From NCBI GenBank assembly GCA_002353525.1, contig DEJV01000005.1, forward strand, positions 4,631 to 68,630: a stretch of 64,000 nucleotides of DNA, in the 5' to 3' direction. Within the stretch, counting starts at the first letter, position 1; each line of letters starts with the position of its first letter. Origin of the DNA: Prevotella sp. UBA2739. Its GTDB lineage: Bacteria; Bacteroidota; Bacteroidia; Bacteroidales; Bacteroidaceae. Shown here in pieces: positions 36,886-45,019 of the stretch. The translations under genes and the position numbers were made by a program. The notes below the pieces were generated by a model. It saw only the letters and a program-made list of their open reading frames with translations. It ran no database searches and had not been told where the DNA came from.

Positions 36886-37323
36886 ATGCTAAAGTACAAA
36901 CTCTATCAAGACAACCGAAAGACCGCCCAGAACAAGGGTTACTGGTACGCACGTCCCCACGTGAATCACACCTACGACCTGAACGAGCTGGCCGAGCACA
37001 TGGCCAACCACAATTCGCCCTACTCGCTGGGTGTCATCCAGGGAGTGCTCACCGACATGCTGAGATGTATCAAGGAGCTCGTCGAGGATGGAAATGCCGT
37101 AAAACTGTCCAACCTGGCCATTTTCTCTCTGGGTTTCCGCTCTACGGGTGCCCCCAGCGTCAAGATGTACGATGCCGGTAAGAACATCAAGTCGTTCAGA
37201 CTCCGCGCCCGCGCCACCGGCGATTACACTCCACAGGCCCTCAAGCAGCGTGTGAAGGTGCGCCAGTACGACGAGTACAAGGTCAGCACCGATGAGCCCG
37301 AGACCGAGCCGACTGAGCCTTAA
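36886..37323 (+). CDS. HU-family DNA-binding protein (TIGR01201/HU-HIG type)
   Basis: 145 residues. The N-terminal half has YKLYQDNRKTAQNKGYWYARP, typical of the Bacteroidetes HU-like group. The middle contains LTDMLRCIKELVEDGNAVKLSNLAIFSLGFRSTG, the helix and beta-arm region of the HU/IHF fold. The tail ends in an acidic EPETEPTEP stretch. It probably binds DNA non-specifically; its role is unknown. In many Bacteroidales the gene is followed by a smalltalk peptide, as here. Confidence 0.9.
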   Translation: MLKYKLYQDNRKTAQNKGYWYARPHVNHTYDLNELAEHMANHNSPYSLGVIQGVLTDMLRCIKELVEDGNAVKLSNLAIFSLGFRSTGAPSVKMYDAGKNIKSFRLRARATGDYTPQALKQRVKVRQYDEYKVSTDEPETEPTEP

Positions 37324-37465
37324 CTGTGAAGAGTGATGAGTGAACAGTTAACAGTGAATAGTGAAAAGTGCTTCCCTCGCCTTGCTCCAATCCGTTAACT
37401 GTTCCTCACTCTCACACTCAACTGAAAACTATTCACTGTTCACTATTAACTATTCACTGTAAACT

Positions 37466-37558
37466 ATGACAAAAGAAACTTGGAAACTGATTCTTCAGAT
37501 CATCGTCAGCGTCATCACCGCCATCGCCACCACGCTAGGAGTCACCAGTTGCATGTAG
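37466..37558 (+). CDS. Smalltalk protein, 30 aa
   Basis: A 30-residue frame starting MTKETWKLILQIIVSVIT and ending TSCM. It has a short amphipathic start, one hydrophobic segment and a Cys near the C-terminus. This matches the very small 'smalltalk' family conserved beside HU-like genes in Bacteroides and Prevotella. Function is unknown; the hydrophobic stretch suggests membrane association, and the TSC motif could be a lipobox-like site (inference). The 142-bp gap from the HU-like gene is filled with inverted GTGAATAGTGA/TCACTATTCAC repeats, so the two could be separately transcribed or linked. Confidence 0.85.
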   Translation: MTKETWKLILQIIVSVITAIATTLGVTSCM

Positions 37559-37853
37559 TCAATTGATAATTGATAATTGACAATTGATAATTAGGCCTAG
37601 CGGAGTAATCTCAGCACGCTAGCTCAGCTAGCTCGGTCGGATTTGCAAATCCGACTGAGCGGGAGAGCTCCCCTAGCTCCGCAAGGCAAATTATCAATTA
37701 GCGAACATCCGACCGTTTTTGAATATAAGCATTTGCAATGCGATAGAATCTTCCGCTTGCGACCATTTTTCCCGCATTAAAAATGCTCATACTCGGTGCA
37801 GTCGGATTTGCAATCCGACTGAGCGGAGGAACGGGAACTGGCTCTTATAAAGA
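37559..37853. repeat. Repeat cluster after the smalltalk gene
   Basis: It holds TTGATAATTGACAATTGATA copies (37559-37592), a near-perfect 30-bp palindrome centred on GTCGGATTTGCAAATCCGAC (37631-37660), and copy B of the 120-bp hairpin element (37707-37826). No gene is seen. Confidence 0.8.
37707..37826 (+). repeat. 120-bp hairpin element, copy B
   Basis: Second copy of 36333-36452, in the same orientation and with the same borders. Confidence 0.85.
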
Positions 37854-37888
37854 AACGAGCGGATGCCCTAGAGGAACATCCGCTCGTT
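37854..37888 (-). terminator. Terminator of the hexuronate transporter gene
   Basis: AACGAGCGGATG (37854-37865) and CATCCGCTCGTT (37877-37888) form a perfect 12-bp stem. Read on the minus strand it leads into TTTCTTTATA. Confidence 0.75.
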
Positions 37889-37919
37889 ATGATATAATGA
37901 GAATGATTGATTGCTGGAA

Positions 37920-39389
37920 TTACTCTACCACCACGGGCTTGTACTTGGGAACGAGTGTCTTCATGACAATCCAGCCGATGAGGTAGGCTACGGCACAGAA
38001 GCAGAACACAATCATGTAAGCGGCAGGCTTGCCCTCGTAACCCAGGAAGGTGAAGGCTGCACCCTGACCCTCGGCATAGGTGAAGAGGTTACCCGAAACC
38101 TTGTTGATGAGCATCGAACCGATACCGCCAGCCATGGCGCCAATACCGGTGATGGTGGCAATGGTCGACTTGGGGAACATGTCGCCTACGGTAGAGAAGA
38201 TGTTAGCACTCCATGCCTGATGACCGGCTCCGGCCAGACCGATGATGATAGCGGGCCACCAAGCGGGGTCGATGGGCGAGTTCTGCCACATGGCCAGCGG
38301 CTGGGCAAACAGCGCGAACAGGGGGAAGAAGGCAAAGATGAGCATGGCGAGCATACGTCCGGCATAGGGGTTCATGCCACGCTTCTCGACAAACAGCTTG
38401 GGCAGGTAACCGCCGAAGATGCTGACCACCGTCACGATGAAGTAGAGGGTGAAGATGAGCAGCTGACCCATGCCTGAGCTGGACTTATAGCCGAACTGGT
38501 CGGAGAAATAGGCAGGCGCCCAGAACAGATAGAACCACCACACACCGTCGGTCATGAACTTACCCACGATGAACGACCAGGTCTGCTTGAAGGTGAAACA
38601 CTTGGCAAAGCTGATGGCGGGACCCTCGTCGTTGGCATTCTTCGGATCGTCGGCGGTGTCGGCATCCTGGTTGATATAGGTGAGCTCGGCGGCGTTGACG
38701 TGCTTGCTCTTGTTGGGCTTGTCGTAGACGAACACCCACAGGGCCATCCACACGAAGCCCAGTCCGCCAATGATGATGAATGCCATCTCCCAACCGAAGG
38801 CCTCAGCAAGGGGCGGAATGCTGATAGGGGCAGCCAGGGCTCCTACCGACGCACCGGCATTGAAGATGGAGGTGGCGAAGGCACGGTCTTTCTTGGGGAA
38901 GTACTCGGCGGTAACCTTGATGGCGGCAGGGAAGTTGCCGCTCTCTCCCAGTGCCAGCACGGCACGGCAGAAGAGGAACAGGTAGACGCTGACGGTGGCA
39001 ATGCTCAGGGCGGTCATCGAACCGGCCTCGACGGCGCGGAGGGCGGCAAGTGAGGGCACGCCCTCGATCTTCATGGTCACCCAGCCGCAGGCTGCGTGCA
39101 TGCAGGCTCCGAGCGACCACACGAAGATGGCCCAGAGATAGCCTTTCTTGGTGCCCATCCAGTCGATGAACTTACCGGCGAAGAGGCAGAACACGGCATA
39201 GAGGATGGAGAACACTGAGGTGATGGTACCGTAGTCGGCATCGGTCCAGTGGAACTCGGGCGCAATGAAGTCCTTCCACGTGAGCGAAAGCACCTGACGG
39301 TCCATGTAGTTGACTGTTGTTGCGAAAAACAACATGGAGCAGATAATCCAACGGTAGTTGGTCATCTTTGATGTTTGTACAGGATTCAT
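37920..39389 (-). CDS. MFS hexuronate transporter, ExuT-like (ACS family)
   Basis: 489 residues with 12 predicted helices. The start (YRWIICSMLFFATTVNYMDRQVLSLTW) is the hallmark of the anion:cation symporter family that takes up hexuronates. Further marks are ESGNFPAAIKVTAEYFPKKDRAFATS and GHQAWSANIFSTVGDMFPK. It probably imports D-glucuronate or D-galacturonate. A GH2 beta-glucuronidase lies 3.8 kb upstream on the same strand, so the two may work together, although murF-alr and the GSCFA gene lie between them. A -7 box TATCTTTG is at 39438-39431. Confidence 0.88.
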   Translation of the reverse strand: MNPVQTSKMTNYRWIICSMLFFATTVNYMDRQVLSLTWKDFIAPEFHWTDADYGTITSVFSILYAVFCLFAGKFIDWMGTKKGYLWAIFVWSLGACMHAACGWVTMKIEGVPSLAALRAVEAGSMTALSIATVSVYLFLFCRAVLALGESGNFPAAIKVTAEYFPKKDRAFATSIFNAGASVGALAAPISIPPLAEAFGWEMAFIIIGGLGFVWMALWVFVYDKPNKSKHVNAAELTYINQDADTADDPKNANDEGPAISFAKCFTFKQTWSFIVGKFMTDGVWWFYLFWAPAYFSDQFGYKSSSGMGQLLIFTLYFIVTVVSIFGGYLPKLFVEKRGMNPYAGRMLAMLIFAFFPLFALFAQPLAMWQNSPIDPAWWPAIIIGLAGAGHQAWSANIFSTVGDMFPKSTIATITGIGAMAGGIGSMLINKVSGNLFTYAEGQGAAFTFLGYEGKPAAYMIVFCFCAVAYLIGWIVMKTLVPKYKPVVVE

Positions 39390-39507
39390 TGTTATTGTTA
39401 GATTTGTTTGAGAATCAGATTTAGTGGTTGCAAAGATACAAAAAAATGGGAATATACGGTGTCATACGCTGAGTTTTTTTACGAAATCGTTTACTTTTCA
39501 GGTTTTC

Positions 39508-42102
39508 TCAGCTGGAGAAGTAGACTCTCTTCACGCGATTGGAGACTCCTGTGAGTACCTCGTAGGGGATGGTCTCGAGCACATCGCTGAGCACGGTGAC
39601 GGGCAGGTGGTCGCCGAAAATCTCTACCTGGTCGCCCTCACGGCAGTCGATGCCGGTGACGTCGATCATGGCCACATCCATGCAGATATTGCCTACGTAG
39701 GGGGCTTTCTGCCCGTTGACCAGACAGTAGCAGTTGCCACGCCCCAGCCGGCGGTTCAGTCCGTCGGCATAACCGATGGGGATGGCGGCAATGAGGCTGT
39801 CGCGCTGCAAACGCCCCTTGCGGCTGTAGCCCACGGTCTCTTCCTTGGGCACACGGCGCAGCTGCAGAATGGTGGTCTTGAGCGTGCTCACGGTGTGGAG
39901 AATGCGGTTGTCGCGGGGGTCGATGCCGTAGAGGCCCAGTCCCAGACGGCACATGTCGAGCTGCCGCTCGGGGAAGTGCTCGATGCCGGCGGAATTGTCG
40001 ATGTGCCGGATGATGTGATGGCTGAAGGCGGCCTGCAACTGGGAGCTGCCCTGAAGGAACAGCTCGTACTGACGGGCGGAGAAACGGTCGAAATCATCGC
40101 TGTCGCTGCCCACGAAATGGGAGAAGACGGAGCGCGGGATGATGGCCTGCTGGTGCTTCAGCCGGCTGATGAGCTCGGGAATGTCGGAGGTGCTGGCGCC
40201 GGAAGCCTGCTCGGACACGTCGGCCACCTTGAAGCCGAGGCGGTGCATGCCGGTGTCGAGCTTGATGTGGACGGGCCAGCCGGTGATGCCTTCCTTGCGG
40301 GCGGCCTTGATGAGGGCGTCGAGCAGACGGAAGGAGTAGACCTCGGGCTCGAGGTCGTAGTCGAACATGGTCTTGAAGGCGGTCATCTCGGGGTTCATCA
40401 CCATGATGTTGCTGGTGATGCCGGCCTTGCGCAGGGTGACTCCCTCGTCGGCCACGGCCACGGCGAGATAGTCGACGCGGTGCTCCTGCAGGGTCTTGGC
40501 AATCTCGACGGCACCGGCGCCGTAGCCGTCGGCCTTGATCATGCACACGAGCTTGGTGTCGGGCTTGAGGAACGAACGGTAGTAGTTGAGATTGTCGACC
40601 ATGGCGTCGAGGTTCACCTCGAGGATGGTCTCGTGCACTTTCTCTTCGAGCAGCTCGGCCAGCTGGTCGAAACCGAAACGGCGGGAGCCCTTGAGCAGGA
40701 TGAGCTCGTGGTGCAACTGGCGGAACTCGGGTGAGGCGATGAACTGCTGGGTATCGGCGAAGAAATGCTTCTGGGGTGTCTGGATGAGGTGCTGCTGCGA
40801 GGAGATGGCATGGCCGATGCCGATGAGCTTGGTCACGCCGCGCTTGGCTGCCAGCTGGGCCACCTCGGCATAGAGCACGGAGGGCTGCTCGCCACTCTGG
40901 TCGATGTCGCTGAGGATGAGCGTGCGGGAGAGCTGACCGGACTGGCCGTCGGCGGAAGTGCCGGCCTCCTGGCGCCTGCTCATGAAGTCGAGGGCGATGT
41001 CGAGCGAATGGATGTCGCTGTTGTAGGAGTCGTTGATGAGAATGCAGTTGTGCTGTCCCTGCTTCACCTCGAGGCGCATGGCCACGGGCTCAAGATAGGG
41101 CATGCGGGCGGCTATCTGGTCGGGCGACATGCCCAGGTAGAGGGCCACCACAAGGGTGGTGATGGAGTTGTCGACAGAGGCTTCGTCGATGAAGGGGATG
41201 GCATACTGGTGGGTGTTGCCCTGATAGACGTAGGTGACGTGGCAGCGGCCGTCGGCCACCTCGCTTTTGGCAATGAACACAGGTGCCTCCTGGTTGTAGC
41301 GCGACCAGCTGAGACGAGAGCCCTGGTAGTGGGAACGGCGGATGCAACGGCTCACGATGTCGTCGTCGGAACAATAAACGATGGCCTCGGTGTCGTGGAA
41401 GAGCTGCAGCTTCTCCATGCACTTCTCCTCCATGGAGCGGAAATTCTCCTGATGGGCGGCTCCCAGCGAGGTGAGCACGCCGATGGTGGGCTGGATGATG
41501 TCGTGCAGGGCCAGCATCTCGCCGGGCTGGCTGATGCCTGCCTCGAAGAGTCCCACCTGGGTCTGCTCGTTGAGGAGCCACACCGACAGGGGCACGCCTA
41601 TCTGCGAGTTGTAGCTGCGGGGAGAACGCGTGACGCGCAAGTGGGGCATGGCGGCAGCGGACTGCGACGACGCAGCATTCTCGTCGGCAGCCGACCAGCA
41701 GCCCACGCCCGAGAGAATCTGGTAGAGCCACTCCTTGACCATGGTCTTGCCGTTGGAGCCGGTGATGCCGACAATGGGGATGTTAAACTCGTCGCGATGG
41801 CGCTCGGCCAGTCGCTGCAGGGCGGCCAGGGTGTTGACCACCTTAAGGAAGCAAGCGTCGGGATAGCGCACGTCGGGATGGTCGGGCACAGACTCGACCA
41901 CAAAAGCCCGCACGCCACGGCGGTAGAGATCGTCGATGTAGCGGTGGCCGTCGTTGCGCTTGCTATGGAGGGCGAAGAAGAGGGTCTCCTCGGGGAAGCA
42001 GAGCGAACGGCTATCGGTAAGTAACCACCGGATGTTTCCTTCGTGTGCGCCGTAACGCCGCGCACCGATGAGCGTTGTAATTTTTTCGATAGTATATGTC
42101 AT
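39508..42102 (-). CDS. Bifunctional MurF ligase / alanine racemase
   Basis: 864 residues, fusing two steps of cell-wall synthesis. The N-terminal half is UDP-MurNAc-tripeptide:D-Ala-D-Ala ligase with ATP loop GITGSNGKT and the Mur-ligase pattern LNDSYNSD (seen as LINDSYNSDIHS). The C-terminal half, from about residue 490, is a fold-III alanine racemase with the PLP lysine in MIKADGYGAG and the C-terminal VGNICMDVAMIDVT loop. Such fusions are standard in Bacteroidetes. The racemase half supplies D-Ala for D-Ala-D-Ala made elsewhere. The next gene downstream is the hexuronate transporter. Confidence 0.96.
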   Translation of the reverse strand: MTYTIEKITTLIGARRYGAHEGNIRWLLTDSRSLCFPEETLFFALHSKRNDGHRYIDDLYRRGVRAFVVESVPDHPDVRYPDACFLKVVNTLAALQRLAERHRDEFNIPIVGITGSNGKTMVKEWLYQILSGVGCWSAADENAASSQSAAAMPHLRVTRSPRSYNSQIGVPLSVWLLNEQTQVGLFEAGISQPGEMLALHDIIQPTIGVLTSLGAAHQENFRSMEEKCMEKLQLFHDTEAIVYCSDDDIVSRCIRRSHYQGSRLSWSRYNQEAPVFIAKSEVADGRCHVTYVYQGNTHQYAIPFIDEASVDNSITTLVVALYLGMSPDQIAARMPYLEPVAMRLEVKQGQHNCILINDSYNSDIHSLDIALDFMSRRQEAGTSADGQSGQLSRTLILSDIDQSGEQPSVLYAEVAQLAAKRGVTKLIGIGHAISSQQHLIQTPQKHFFADTQQFIASPEFRQLHHELILLKGSRRFGFDQLAELLEEKVHETILEVNLDAMVDNLNYYRSFLKPDTKLVCMIKADGYGAGAVEIAKTLQEHRVDYLAVAVADEGVTLRKAGITSNIMVMNPEMTAFKTMFDYDLEPEVYSFRLLDALIKAARKEGITGWPVHIKLDTGMHRLGFKVADVSEQASGASTSDIPELISRLKHQQAIIPRSVFSHFVGSDSDDFDRFSARQYELFLQGSSQLQAAFSHHIIRHIDNSAGIEHFPERQLDMCRLGLGLYGIDPRDNRILHTVSTLKTTILQLRRVPKEETVGYSRKGRLQRDSLIAAIPIGYADGLNRRLGRGNCYCLVNGQKAPYVGNICMDVAMIDVTGIDCREGDQVEIFGDHLPVTVLSDVLETIPYEVLTGVSNRVKRVYFSS

Positions 42103-42143
42103 CGTTATTGATATTTGTTTCTATTTTACGTTTCGGATTGATA

Positions 42144-42258
42144 TTCGAAGGTACGTGGGTGCGAGATTAGCCTCGCTAGCTGAGATTTTTAGAGCCGCTA
42201 CTGGCGCTGAAAGGGTATTCTCGTACCTCCGTACCCCCGCACCCCCGCACCTCCGTGC
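42144..42258. repeat. GGTACG hairpin element, copy 1
   Basis: Left arm GGTACGTGGGTGCGAGA (from 42150), core with CTCGCTAGCTGAGATTTT, right arm built from TCTCGTACC, TCCGTACCC, CCGCACCC and CCGCACC. It overlaps the 3' end of the GSCFA gene and supplies its tail and stop. Confidence 0.8.
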
Positions 42259-43102
42259 CAATGGGAGCATGCGGATACTTCATCCGGAATGCCGCCAACA
42301 ACTCGTCGGTATGCCGGCAAAACTGCCGGTATTCCTCCGACTCGGGATGGAAGGGCTTGTGGCTGAGTGCCTGACGGATGGGACGCCAGTCGGCAAGAAA
42401 CTGGTGCGACTCGGGACTGAGCAGATGGCCGACCAGCTGCTGCCACACATACTCTACGGCCTGGCCGCTGGGATGGAGCATGTCGTCGGCATAGAAACGA
42501 TAGTCGCGCAACTCGTCGTTGAGAATCTCGTAGGCAGGGAAATAACAAAGATGGGCCCTGAAGGCAGCCACCACTTCATCGGCGGCCAGCAGAAGGGTTG
42601 CCTTCGACAACTGACTGCCATGATAGCCGTATTTGGCATAGCGGATGGGGCTGACCGTCAGCACGATGTGCACACGGGGATTGACCGCAAGCAGCAGCTC
42701 GACGCATTGGCGCAGGGCACCAGCACAGTCGGAGATGCTGAGTGTTTCTTCCTGAAACAACCGTTGCGGACGTTTCTCGCAATTGTCGACAATCTCGCCG
42801 GTCTCCTTGAGCCGGTAAACGTGGTTGGTGCCCAGGGTGAGAAACACCACATCGGACAGGAAGGGATGATCAGAAGCCTCTGAACGGCCATACAACTGTT
42901 GCAGAGTATGAAGAATGCTGACTGGATTGTACATCACGCCATAAGGATTGACCAACGCCTGAAACTGATTGTCGGCAAAACGCTGTCCGATGCTGGCAGC
43001 AAAACAACTGCCAACAAACAACAACCTGTCATCCGGCCGTATCTGCCATCCAGGGCTTTCGATCGCCACTTCTGTGCGAAACTTCATCATGCCTTCCTTC
43101 AC
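42176..43102 (-). CDS. GSCFA domain protein with repeat-encoded tail
   Basis: 308 residues. The family name motif GSCFA is present near the start (LLFVGSCFAASIG), followed by NPYGVMYNPVSI and LTLGTNHVYR, the latter like the GTxHVxR/Y pattern of this SGNH-like group, then VSPIRYAKYGYHGSQLSKA and YFPAYEILNDELRDYRFYADDMLHPSG. It is probably a hydrolase or acyl-esterase of unknown substrate. No signal peptide. The last 27 residues (GTEVRGCGG to KNLS) are encoded by the hairpin repeat, not by family sequence. ATG at 43102 or 43087. Confidence 0.85.
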   Translation of the reverse strand: MKEGMMKFRTEVAIESPGWQIRPDDRLLFVGSCFAASIGQRFADNQFQALVNPYGVMYNPVSILHTLQQLYGRSEASDHPFLSDVVFLTLGTNHVYRLKETGEIVDNCEKRPQRLFQEETLSISDCAGALRQCVELLLAVNPRVHIVLTVSPIRYAKYGYHGSQLSKATLLLAADEVVAAFRAHLCYFPAYEILNDELRDYRFYADDMLHPSGQAVEYVWQQLVGHLLSPESHQFLADWRPIRQALSHKPFHPESEEYRQFCRHTDELLAAFRMKYPHAPIGTEVRGCGGTEVREYPFSASSGSKNLS

Positions 43103-43160
43103 TTTATTTCTAATCTCTTGCTTCTTACTCTCTTGCCTCTTGCTTCTTGCCTCTTGCTTC

Positions 43161-44945
43161 TTACTTCTTACTATACCACTCTTTCAGCACATAGAACGCC
43201 TTTTTCTTCTCGCCATTGTCGCTGAACAGGCCCTTACGGTTGTAGTAGTCCTGAATGCCGACGAGCACCCGGCGGGGCGAGCGGAAGTCCTTCAATATCC
43301 ACGGCGTGGTGCCAGCCAGTCCGTCAATCTTGTCGAGCATGGCCGTATTCTCGCGGTAGAGGTTTTCCTGGAACTCCTCGGTCCACCGCTGGTTCTTGGC
43401 ACCGTGCAGACCATACTTGGCACCGCCGCCAAACTCGCTGATGATGACAGGCTTGTTGTAGGGTATCTCCCACTCCATCTTCGGCGCATCGTTGACGTCG
43501 CGGTACCAGCCGATGTACTGATTGAAGCTTACCACATCGACATACTCGTGCATATTGTCTTGCAGGCGGTTCTTGAAATTAGAGGCCGACGTCACCTCCA
43601 TGGCCATGCTCACCAGACGGCTGTCGTCGAGCTGCTTGGCCAGGCGTGCCAGATTGCCCAGGAAGGCATCGCGCTCGGGCGAGTGGGGTGTCTCGTTGGC
43701 AATGCTCCAGATGATGACATTGGCACGGTTGTGGTCGCGTGCAATCATATCGGTGAGCTGCCGACGGGCATTCTCGAGGGTGGCGGGATTCGTCCAGTCG
43801 ATGGTCCAATAGACAGGTATCTCCGACCATACCAGCAGGCCCATGCGCTCGGCCTCGCGCACGGCATACTCGTTGTGGGGATAGTGGGCCAGACGCACAA
43901 AGTTGCAGCCCAGTTCCTTGGCCCACGAGAGCAGGGTGTGGGCATCGGCGGTGCTGTTGGCACGGCCGCCGCCATAGGGTTTCTCCTCGTGGATGCTGAT
44001 GCCCTTGAGGAAGATGGGCTCGCCATTGAGCAACAGCTGCTTGCCACGCGTCTCGATGAGACGGAAGCCAATGCGGTCGGTGAGCGTCTCCTCGCCCATG
44101 CTTATCTCCACATCGTAGAGTTTAGGATTCTGGGGCGACCACAGCTGCGGTTTTCCTTTCATCGTGAGGGTGGCTGTGCCTGCGGCATCGGTGACCACCG
44201 TCTTCTCAATTTTCAGTTCGGGGATGCGCAGGGTCACCTTGCGGCCTGCCTCGGGGCGATTGAGCTTTACGCTGAACGCCAGGCGACGGCCCTCAAGGCT
44301 GGCCAGCCTCAGCGTGTAGTTCTCGATATAGGTCTCGCCGAGGCTTACCAGCAGCACGTCGCGGGTGATGCCGCCGTAGTTCCACCAGTCGAAGATCTGT
44401 GTGGGCACGGCAGAAGCATGGCGCTTGTTGTCGACCTTCACGATGAGGGTATTCTCACCGGCATGCAACTGGCTGGTGACATCGTAATTGAACGGTGTGA
44501 AACCGCCCTCGTGATGGCCCACATGATGGCCGTTGACATAGACATGAGCATCGTAGTTTACGGCTCCGAAATAAAGCAGCGCGCGGCAACCGTCTTGCGG
44601 CCGGTAGTCGAAGCTGCGCTTCAGCCACACGGTGCCCTCGTAGAAGAAGAGACGGTCGTCCTGCGTGTTCCAGTCGCCCGGAACCTGCATGGTGGGAGCC
44701 AGGTCGAAATCGTATTCTATCAGGTCTTCGGGCTTCTGGGGCTTGGCATTGCGGAAGAAACCCCACTTGGTGGGCCGCATGCGATAGTCGTAATACCCTT
44801 CTTCCTGCACGTCGACAAGGTAGTTCCATGCGCCATTGAGCGACTGGGCGTGGCGTGCCAGGATGTTGGCCACTTGCGGCACTTCCTGTGCCTGGATGGC
44901 CAGCGTTGCAACGAGCAACGAAATCGTAACCAATGCTTTTCTCAT
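43161..44945 (-). CDS. GH2 family beta-glucuronidase, secreted
   Basis: 594 residues: signal peptide (1-19), sugar-binding jelly-roll, immunoglobulin-like domain, and TIM barrel. Acid/base Glu is in IIWSIANETP and the nucleophile Glu in VIISEFGGGAKYG. The C-terminal NRKG matches the N-x-K motif that separates beta-glucuronidases from beta-galactosidases in GH2, binding the substrate carboxylate. It likely releases glucuronate in the periplasm, which fits the ExuT-like transporter nearby. The length is close to that of E. coli GusA, without the long extra domains of many Bacteroidetes GH2 enzymes. Confidence 0.88.
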   Translation of the reverse strand: MRKALVTISLLVATLAIQAQEVPQVANILARHAQSLNGAWNYLVDVQEEGYYDYRMRPTKWGFFRNAKPQKPEDLIEYDFDLAPTMQVPGDWNTQDDRLFFYEGTVWLKRSFDYRPQDGCRALLYFGAVNYDAHVYVNGHHVGHHEGGFTPFNYDVTSQLHAGENTLIVKVDNKRHASAVPTQIFDWWNYGGITRDVLLVSLGETYIENYTLRLASLEGRRLAFSVKLNRPEAGRKVTLRIPELKIEKTVVTDAAGTATLTMKGKPQLWSPQNPKLYDVEISMGEETLTDRIGFRLIETRGKQLLLNGEPIFLKGISIHEEKPYGGGRANSTADAHTLLSWAKELGCNFVRLAHYPHNEYAVREAERMGLLVWSEIPVYWTIDWTNPATLENARRQLTDMIARDHNRANVIIWSIANETPHSPERDAFLGNLARLAKQLDDSRLVSMAMEVTSASNFKNRLQDNMHEYVDVVSFNQYIGWYRDVNDAPKMEWEIPYNKPVIISEFGGGAKYGLHGAKNQRWTEEFQENLYRENTAMLDKIDGLAGTTPWILKDFRSPRRVLVGIQDYYNRKGLFSDNGEKKKAFYVLKEWYSKK

Positions 44946-44983
44946 ATGATGAATGTATTTTTAGTTTCGGATGTTTACATCCT

Positions 44984-45016
44984 TGATTTTCGTGGGTACG
45001 TGGGTGCGAGGGTAAG
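44984..45016. repeat. Partial GGTACG element after fkp
   Basis: CCTTGATTTTCGTGGGTACG and GTGCGAGGGTAAGAG repeat the left arm of the elements at 42.1 and 47.9 kb without the core and right arm. It ends 4 bp before the fkp stop. Confidence 0.65.
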
Positions 45017-45019
45017 AGG

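Noticed and set aside
40765..42024. A 419-codon plus-strand frame opposite murF-alr
   Set aside because: Antisense shadow in GC-rich coding DNA; no recognisable domain.
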